DNA from: Rheum nobile
Taxonomy: Eukaryota > Streptophyta > Magnoliopsida > Caryophyllales > Polygonaceae
Assembly: GCA_027886185.1 (NCBI GenBank)
Contig: WOAB01000689.1
Location: 4,960,001-5,024,000, forward strand
DNA length: 64,000 nt
Reading direction: 5' to 3'
The notes under the pieces are model-generated. The model saw nothing but the letters and a program-made list of their open reading frames with translations. It was not told the DNA's origin and searched no databases. Numbering within the stretch: the first letter of the stretch is position 1; each line of letters starts with the position of its first letter. Below, piece by piece: positions 56,671-64,000 of the stretch. The translations under genes and the position numbers were made by a program.

Positions 56671-57202
56671 AAATACTGGGTCTATTTGGGCCCAATTTCT
56701 CGTATTTCAGTTTTTCACTCGTTTCTTCTATAATCCTTCCAATAGGCCCAATATGAAGGATTATAGAAGAAACGGGTGAAAAACTGAAATACGAGAAATT
56801 GGGCCCAAATAGGACCATGGGAGCAACCATCGTATTTTGGGCTTTTGGAGGGGCAAACGATGTCCGTTTTGGACGAATTTTATATGCACGGACTCGTATT
56901 GAAATTCTCTATATGATTGTGGGGCAAATTTTTTTTTTTTGCTGCGCCAGAATCTTGCGTACGCCAGATTCTGGCGCAGAAGGCCAATTTCAAAAGTTCC
57001 CCCAAGTCCCCATAAAGGAGATACGCCAGATTCTGGCGTATGCCAGAGCGTAGCTCCTTTATTTTATTTTATTTTAAATTCACACGTATTTATACGTTTT
57101 TGGTCTACTACGCTTGTATCTGGTGTACGACAGATGTTGGTGTAGCTGTTTGTAGTGCGAAACGTCGAAAAACGTAGTGCGAATAGTAACAGCCTAAAAA
57201 AT

Positions 57203-58344
57203 TGACTAACCTCAAGAAATGGATTAGGAAAATTAGATTGTATTTTCTTTGGCCAAATCACCGGTCAAATGTCCGACGTACATCCACGTCATCACTTCAA
57301 CCGGAATGGATATCGTAATAGTGGATTACTAGCGTAGTGCTCCTGGATTGGATTTATTAAATATTTTTAATAATATAATTTTAAATTCAAAAAGTTAAAT
57401 ACATTATATGGTATAAAAAGTGATTAATATTTTACTTTACTGCTCATAAGTATGTTAAATAGAGTTACTTCTACTAACTAATAGTATCTATAATTATATG
57501 TTTATATTATTAATATAAAAATAGTTTTATCTTATATTATATACCATTTAAGATAGATATGTTTCAAATATGGCTAAAACGATTTCCCAAACTTGTTTTT
57601 TTTAGTATATGTTAATTTACCGCTTAATATCTATTGATTTACGATATCTTGAATGATCAAATTTTACCGCTTAATATCTAAAGCCTAAATTTAGTGATTA
57701 TGATTGAAACTTCAAAAGAATATCTTAACAACTAATATCTAATACATATGCCTACCGACTACAGATTATAATTGATAATTGTATGAAAGAAAGTTATTTG
57801 ATTTGTTAGTTAAAGTATTTAAGTATAGAAAACTTAATTGATGGATTTTAAAAACGTTAAGGTTGTTTCGGAAATTTTTGTTTTTTGTAATTATTTAAAA
57901 AATTAAAAAATCTTTTGATATGATGAATTTTTAAAAAAAGTTAAGGTTGTTAATTTTGGGAAAATTTTGCTTTTTTAATTAAATAATATCTAGATATTAT
58001 TTAGTTATAGATATGTAATTTTGTTTTTAACTTTGTAAAATGGCTGGATGATATGACATATGATGGTTGGATGAATGATAACACGCAGACGAATTGAACG
58101 TGAGGCCGACATGTAGGATTTATGCATCTTCTTTAGTATATATATATAGATATTATTTCGGTATATGCCAATATATTGGCTATTAACTTACATTTTATAT
58201 AACCCATATTATTATTTGTTCATCGTCAATTGTTTGTATTATTTAAAATTATATTTCTCTTTTAAATAAAAAGTGAACAATTTTCTTAAATCTACAACTA
58301 CCCACGCAAGTGCAATTACCCACACAGGTACAACCACCTACGGA
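57203..58344. other. AT-rich intergenic stretch, no gene seen
   Basis: No convincing frame, repeat array or element end was recognised, apart from a short repeated 'taccgcttaatatcta' (57619 and 57663). Confidence 0.4.
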
Positions 58345-59161
58345 GGCTCCGTTCGGCATAGCTTTTTTGCACATTAACAGAGCTTAATTTTTTTCTTCAT
58401 CTGCTTATTGAGTGTTCGACAAAAAATTATCCATCTAGCTTAACAAGCTTATTGTAGATGAATGTAGCTTAATTTTGTTGATTTTTTTTAATGTGACCTC
58501 CCCAATATTATGAAAGCTTAACTAGCTTAATGTATTTTTTTACCCACTGATACCCTTAAATGAACACATAAAATAACTCATCATCAATCATTATGAAATT
58601 ATAAATATAATTGTATAATGAAAATATTTACATAGTTTTACCAGTATTACATATCTCCCCAGTTAGACTTTTATCAAAGACTTAGTTTTAATTACAATTG
58701 ATAATTTATGGATCTATAAAAGCTTCAATTGATGGACCAAAGCATGAAATCGGAAACGAGCAATAGATTGAAACCAAAAGTAGATAGATTTAGATTTTGT
58801 TAGTCATATACATATGGATGAATTAAAGTGAAACTATATCAACGTCGACATCCGTGAAGATGTTGATATGTGAGAGATGACGATACAACAATATAAAATA
58901 TATGGTTAAAAAGTACTCACATGGATCAAAGTATAACCTTATTTGTATATGCTCCAAAACATTGATGTATTATCATACTCTTTTTCGTAATTGTACTGTT
59001 ATTATTTTAAAATTCAGCTAGTAATTCCGAACATTCAACTAGCTTTTTAGAAAAAAATAAGCTGATGAATCCAGCTTCAGCAACTCATTCAGCTCTAGCT
59101 CCAGTTCCAGCTACTTATTCAGCTCCAACTCTAGTTTAAGTTCAATATGTCGAACAGAGCC
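58345..59161. mobile_element. MITE-like element with GGCTC(C/T)GTTCG ends
   Basis: The left end reads GGCTCCGTTCGGCATAGCTT and the right end, inverted, GGCTCTGTTCGACATATTGA. A 3-bp duplication GGA lies at 58342-58344 and 59162-59164. The interior is AT-rich with 'agctccagctt'-type repeats near the right end (59060-59130). Length is 817 bp. A 3-bp duplication suits a CACTA- or PIF-type MITE. Confidence 0.65.
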
Positions 59162-59164
59162 GGA

Positions 59165-59359
59165 GTACAAAACTACACTTTGACACTTTGCCAAGCTCAT
59201 TGGATTTCATTCTTTTATTTTGAAATTCAATATAGTAACTTTGATCAAGTTATTCAGAATTTCCACGTGATATCAACCTCAACTCCGATCACCATAATAC
59301 GATCCGTAAATTACATTACGGAGTATTAAATTTGGTTCCTTGTAATTTTAAAGTAATTT
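59165..59359. other. AT-rich spacer
   Basis: No feature recognised. Confidence 0.4.
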
Positions 59360-60470
59360 AAAAAATAGAAAATTTCACGTGGTAGTCACAACTCACAAGG
59401 TTTGACAAATTTCACATAATATACAATTTTTTAAAAAAAAATCAGCATAGTAACAATGAGGTTTTACAAAATGTCATGTGGTAACCACGAAATATCTAAA
59501 GAGTAATAAATATTTGCAAACTAGCAACATTTATAACTAAATTACATAAAAGTTTATCATATTTTGGTGTATTTTAAATAAAGCACCTCTTCTTTTTATA
59601 AAATCACCTACTTTTATAATCTTGTAGGAAAAATTTAGAAAATTACACTTAATTACAATTTTTTCAAGACACCATAGTTAATATTTTTCTAAAAATTATC
59701 TAAAATAAACACCCATTTTATCAATTAAAAGAACACTAAAAATAATCTCAACTTTCATTAGTAGACCAAAAATAATCCAAACTTGTAACTCATGAACCAC
59801 AAATAATTCTAATGATTTTTTCGGTTGAGATTCCTACTTATTCGATGACAACATGACACCTAATAAGAGATCTTGTATAAATAATCACTTACCACGTCCA
59901 ACTATGAACATACCTCAGTTATACGTCATCGAATTAGCCAGTATTTTAAGCGAAAAAATCATTGGGATTATTTTTGGTTTATGGGTTGAAAGTTAGGATT
60001 TTTTTGATTGACTTAAAAGTTGGGATTGTTTTTGGTTCATGAGTTGAAAATAATGAATTATTTTTAGTCTACTAGTGAAAGTTGAAATTATTTTTGATAA
60101 TTTTTTCTTTTAAAACATGTCGCTTTTTTTTGAAAAATAGTGTTTTGGCTACATCTACCAACTTTTAGCTTCTTTCAAAACAACATCTTGAATACTTGGG
60201 TGATTTTGTTTTGAAAGTATTTTATTAAATGTTGTATAATAAAATATTAAATTTGGTGGTTTGTTGAAAAATTTGACATAAAAATGTGTATACAAGAGTA
60301 ATTTTTTACATTTTTTTAGTATATTTCAAATATGATGATTTATGTAATTAAGTGTAAAATCATGCTATTTACGATATTTCATGATTACCATGTCGTATTT
60401 GCGAAATCTCATGAAAATCATGTAGAGTTTCCGATGTTGTATATCACACGCAATTCTATGGTTACGAAAC
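59360..60470. repeat. Diverged inverted repeat of about 1.1 kb
   Basis: The clearest part pairs 59700-59850 ('tcaactttcattagtagacc', 'aactcatgaacca', 'atgattttttcg') with its inverted copy at 59950-60110. Weaker pairing extends outward to 'catgtggtaaccacgaaat' (about 59473) and 'atttcatgattaccatg' (about 60375). It looks like an old MITE or fold-back element. No target duplication was found. Confidence 0.5.
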
Positions 60471-60684
60471 GGAATTTTGCAAAAAGAAAATTAATTAAGA
60501 ATGAATTTTATTTAAATAGAATATGGTGAGATCAACGATCATCTATACTAACATAAAAAAAACTTGACATATTGCCACAATACATGCTTTTAATTTTAAA
60601 TTTTAATAAACTAATTTTTTATTATTTAAATTTAATTAAATAATCATTTTTACATAGATAAGAGTCAAATGGCTTTTTACCTCC

Positions 60685-61554
60685 GGGAAAAGTTCAAATG
60701 AGGACAGCTCCCCGTGTCAGGACTCAGGATGCACCAAGCGCGTCCAAAAATTCGGCCCGGCCGAATTATTCGCGAATTTTTCGGAAAATATTTTTCAAAA
60801 ATTCGAATTTTTGCAAAAAAAATCGATTTTGTGTGCATATGAAATACACTGTTGTGTGCATATGTCAAAACGTATGTGTGCATATGTTAGGCTCGGTGTG
60901 TGCATGTGGTTTTCAAAATGTGTGCATGTCTGGGAACAATTGTTAATGCTAGAGACATGTGTGCATATCAAATACACATCTGTGTGCATACGCGAAAAAG
61001 TGTGTGTGCACATATAACCAACAAGGTGGATGATTTCCTGTGTATGAACACATGATTTCTGCGGTATGAACACATGATTCCTGGGCTTATATTTGATACG
61101 CACACGCACGTAGTAGATATGCACACAACAAGGTGGATGATATCCACACAATAGTCTATTTGACATGCACATAACGAGCATTTGATATGCACACATGGTT
61201 TGTGTGCATCAACACTTGAGACCATATGCACACACGAGGTATGCACACATGGTTTGTGTGCATCAACACTTGAGACCATATGCACACACAGGTTATTTGA
61301 TGTGCACACAAGTCCTCTAAGCATAAACACTATGTTAAAGACATTCACAATTTCAGAAACCATATGCACACACACATAGTTACATATGCACACAACAGTG
61401 CATCTGATATGCACACACACGTTATATGATATGCACACAAAATCGATTTTTATGGGAAAAAAATTGACTTGGAATTTTTTTTTGCCGAATTATTCGCGAA
61501 TTATACGCGAAAAATTCGGCAATTGTACTGCAATGCCGAATTGAAGCTTTTCCC
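60685..61554. mobile_element. MITE-like element with a TGTGCATATG array
   Basis: The ends are GGGAAAAGTTCAA and, inverted, GGGAAAAGCTTCAA. Inside these are 'ccgaattattcgcgaatt' blocks near both ends and the inverted pair AAAATCGATTTTGTGTGCATAT (about 60820) and its complement (about 61425). The core (60829-61440) is made of more than 20 copies of 'tgtgcatat(g)', mostly one orientation left of 61015 and the other right of it, with a 54-bp direct repeat at 61189 and 61243. No target duplication was found. The frames here (133, 156, 82 codons) are products of the repeat. Confidence 0.6.
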
Positions 61555-63185
61555 TATAAGGGCGCGCGCCTCCGCCACTGTTCACTCCGTTTTTTTTGTT
61601 TTTCCCTCTTCTCTCATACATCCTCAATCCTATCATGAAGCACCGTCCTCACCGGAACCGGACCTTTTACCTCCCACACACATACCTCTCATTATGTCTT
61701 CAATTTTATTAATATTTTTTTTACTTTTTACACTCAATGAGAAAAATGAAAAACCAAAGCATTTCCTATCTAATAATTGGTAATTAATATCTCATGGTTC
61801 AATTTTTGAATATTTACGTCAATCAATATTTACATATTGTAAGTTTAATTTTTTTTTTCCAAACATTTATTTTAATTTTTTTTCTAGCATCATTGTTTAT
61901 TTGTTTTTAAATCAATCCTTCTTAAACCATTTAAATGGCATAGCAAAACAACATTGATTTAAATTTAACTTTATAAACATTCATATTTAAAAAAAATAAT
62001 CAAAACAAAAATATAAGCTCTAACACATATATTAGTTATCGTTTCAGTTTTCTTTTATGTTCTCATACTCACAAACTCATATAACTCCTACATATATTAA
62101 TTAGGTGATGATTATCAAATATTTAATGAGTTTTTCAATGTAGTTGAATATTATCATTGATTTAGCTGTCACTGGTCGATACTTATGTTTTTTTAGTTAT
62201 TGAGGTTCAAGAATACAACTACAAATAAGACAAGACCTAGATCGAAAACAAGGTTAGAAAGAACAAATATATATGGATTAATATTTTGTCATTAATCTAG
62301 ATCCATTAGACATGAAGGTTATTTGTCATTTTGATTCCTTAATTTTTTAATGTTAACTAAATTATTCAAACTTTTTGAACAGGTTCGGAATTATCAATGG
62401 TTGACTTGAAAGTATAGTTTAACAACTATCCTAAAAATACATAGATTTTGTGTGTATATTTATAATTTATTTGTAATTTTTTAATTAAGTTTTGTACTCT
62501 TTATCTTAGTACAATTGAGTTTTGTGAGAAAAATTGAGTATTAATGTAACATATAGTTAATAAATTTTGGGAAGATTTACAAATAAAATATATATTTAGG
62601 TACATCAAATCAAACATATTGTTTCTACAAAAGGAAGAACACAACATCATCCTTGACAAACAAATATTCTATTCAATATTTGTCATAATTACAAACTAAA
62701 CTACTTACTTATAAATATTTAGAAAAAATAAACAAGCTTGCAATTATAACAAATCGTTAATAGAATGGATCCCAAATCTTAAAAGTAATAAAAATATGCC
62801 CTATTATGAAATAAATAAATAAAACACTAATGCAATTTTGTCATTTATATATTACAAACCACAAAATAATAATATATTTTTCTCCGTGCGAAGCATGTGA
62901 TCGTCCATCTAAGTAACACACGAGAAAGAGCAAGGATGCAAATGATGAAATTAAGGATGTGTTTACTCATATAAGTTGATGTTACAGATTAAAAGTTGGG
63001 AAATTTCTCTTGGTGTTTCTAAGTTTAGGATTATTTTTATTGGTGTTCTATAAGTAAACTTTTTGTGGTTGGTATTCTTATAGTTTTTTATATGTTTACT
63101 TTGTAATCAAGTTTTTTTATATTCGTACTCTTCCAGTTCAGATTGATTAAATCCAAGTTCACGATTGTGTTCATCATCCTCAAAT
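61555..63185. other. AT-rich intergenic stretch, no gene seen
   Basis: A slightly GC-rich start (61560-61690) is followed by 1.5 kb of AT-rich sequence. No convincing coding region or element was found. Confidence 0.45.
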
Positions 63186-63335
63186 TAATAGGATTCGACT
63201 CTTAAAACACTCAAATCCATACCGAAACCATCTCGATTTGAATTCATAAGATAATAAATAGTTGTTGTTTCGGAATACAAATCGATATGGTTCGGATATG
63301 AATTTTGGTGTTTTATGAATCGAATCATACTAATT
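63186..63335. repeat. Imperfect hairpin of about 150 bp
   Basis: 'ggattcgactcttaaaacac' with 'aatccataccgaaacc' pairs with 'ggttcggatatgaatt' and 'gtgttttatgaatcgaatc'. It may be a small MITE remnant. Confidence 0.5.
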
Positions 63336-63624
63336 TGAGGGTGAAGAACACATGTGGGTTTGGATTTGATCAATTGACTTGAAAACGTACGAATATGGAA
63401 AAACTTTAATTGGTTACAAAACAAACAAACACAAAACCTTAAGATCATTAATCAAAAAATTAATAATTATTAGACACCAACAATAATAATAAATTCACGG
63501 ACATCAACATTAAATTTCCTAGCTACTTCAACTTTATCAAGTATCATCATCAATATCTAATATAAAGTTGTCCTGCTGAAAAAGATTGGAGACTTGCATT
63601 TACTCCTCCTGCTAATTCATAGTG

Positions 63625-63900
63625 GCCAAAATCTGGCACCAATGCAACCATTAACAAATTAAAGCCCACGTTCCAATTCAGCCGTTTATAAATTAAATGG
63701 TACTAAATGAAAGCCCACGTTAGCAAGGCAAACGTTCCAAAAAAATTAAATCTGGCACCAATGCAACTGTTAGCAAATTAAAGCCCACGTTCCAATTCAG
63801 TCGTTAACACAATAAATGGTACAAATAAATGGCAGCTGTTACAAACCACAATTGTTACCCAATTCAGCCGTTAGAAAATAAAATGGTACAATTAAATCCC
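63625..63900. repeat. Short interspersed repeat of about 110-125 bp, 2.5 copies
   Basis: 'atctggcaccaatgcaac' occurs at about 63631 and 63751. 'aaagcccacgttccaattcag' follows each (63660 and 63780), and 'acccaattcagccgttagaaaataaaatggtac' gives a partial third copy at about 63857. Confidence 0.75.
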
Positions 63901-64000
63901 ATTAATGTTTCAATCCACAGCTCTCATACATTATAGCCCACGTTACAATTCTCTACCTGGCAACCTCCCTATAATGTGGGTGACGTTGCATTAGAGCCCG

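Larger units (their letters stand above)
55218..57194. mobile_element. 2-kb near-palindromic element
   Basis: The outer arms (about 55222-55610 and 56685-57190) are inverted copies sharing 'ctattcgcactacgttttt', 'ggcgtac', 'ttgcgtacgccagattctgg' and 'ttcgtccaaaacggacatc'. A possible 8-bp duplication TAAAAAAT lies at 55210-55217 and 57195-57202, though the outermost bases match poorly. The right arm has about 65 extra bases near 56980-57050. The middle holds a tandem array of about 65-69 bp next to the left arm, then a 41-bp tandem array that flips direction at about 56215, almost the exact centre. No coding capacity is apparent. Confidence 0.8.

Noticed and set aside
58345..59161. tRNA or SINE in the GGCTCCGTTCGG region
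   Set aside because: No A or B box or cloverleaf found; the ends form an inverted repeat, which fits a MITE.
60795..61438. 133- and 156-codon frames with VCVHM repeats
   Set aside because: Translation of the TGTGCATATG array; the repeat length lets the frame stay open. No start context or conserved domain.

Overview
The window is nuclear DNA of a flowering plant, most likely a eudicot. The evidence is two spliced plant genes with GT-AG introns in an AT-rich, transposon-packed setting, a glyoxysomal isocitrate lyase with a plant-type C-terminal targeting tripeptide, and plant-specific transposon families (Tekay-like chromovirus, CACTA, MULE, hAT MITEs). The species cannot be fixed from sequence alone.

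Only two genes look intact, both on the minus strand. RRP6L3 (30431-39454, 12 exons, 899 aa deduced) is a DEDDy-type 3'-5' exonuclease with an N-terminal membrane segment, an HRDC-like region and a C-terminal zinc-ligand/HNH-like module. ICL (51524-54286, 4 exons, 578 aa deduced) is isocitrate lyase of the glyoxylate cycle and ends in the peroxisomal signal SRM. In both, every exon junction can be placed so that the reading frame stays open from start to stop.

The left half (1-30 kb) is nested repeats. It holds the 3' end of a copia element (1-1296), a solo gypsy LTR with target-site duplication AAGGC (1984-4260), and a MULE transposase relic (about 6.3-7.5 kb, continuing at 23.6 kb). The MULE relic is split by a Tekay-like gypsy element (7522-23584, target duplication GAGGG). 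One LTR of that gypsy element is itself split by a 5,020-bp CACTA element (7913-12932, target duplication TCT). The CACTA element carries spliced fragments of two unrelated host genes, a JmjC histone demethylase and a CBS/PB1-domain protein. Next comes a non-autonomous LTR element (from 24384 to about 28.3 kb) lying inside a decayed plant-mobile-domain gene.

The rest (39.5-64 kb, except ICL) is dominated by inverted-repeat elements. A 5-kb fold-back element with about 1.7-kb arms holds exon-like captured sequence (39711-44695). A gypsy LTR relic is invaded by a 2.45-kb hAT-type element (46778-49228) containing W-box palindromes and an ATTGTTCAACTTT array. There are several MITEs with clear target duplications. 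A 2-kb palindrome (55218-57194) has a 41-bp tandem array that reverses direction at its centre. An array of TGTGCATATG-type repeats lies at 60.8-61.4 kb. I saw no CRISPR array, rRNA gene or tRNA gene.
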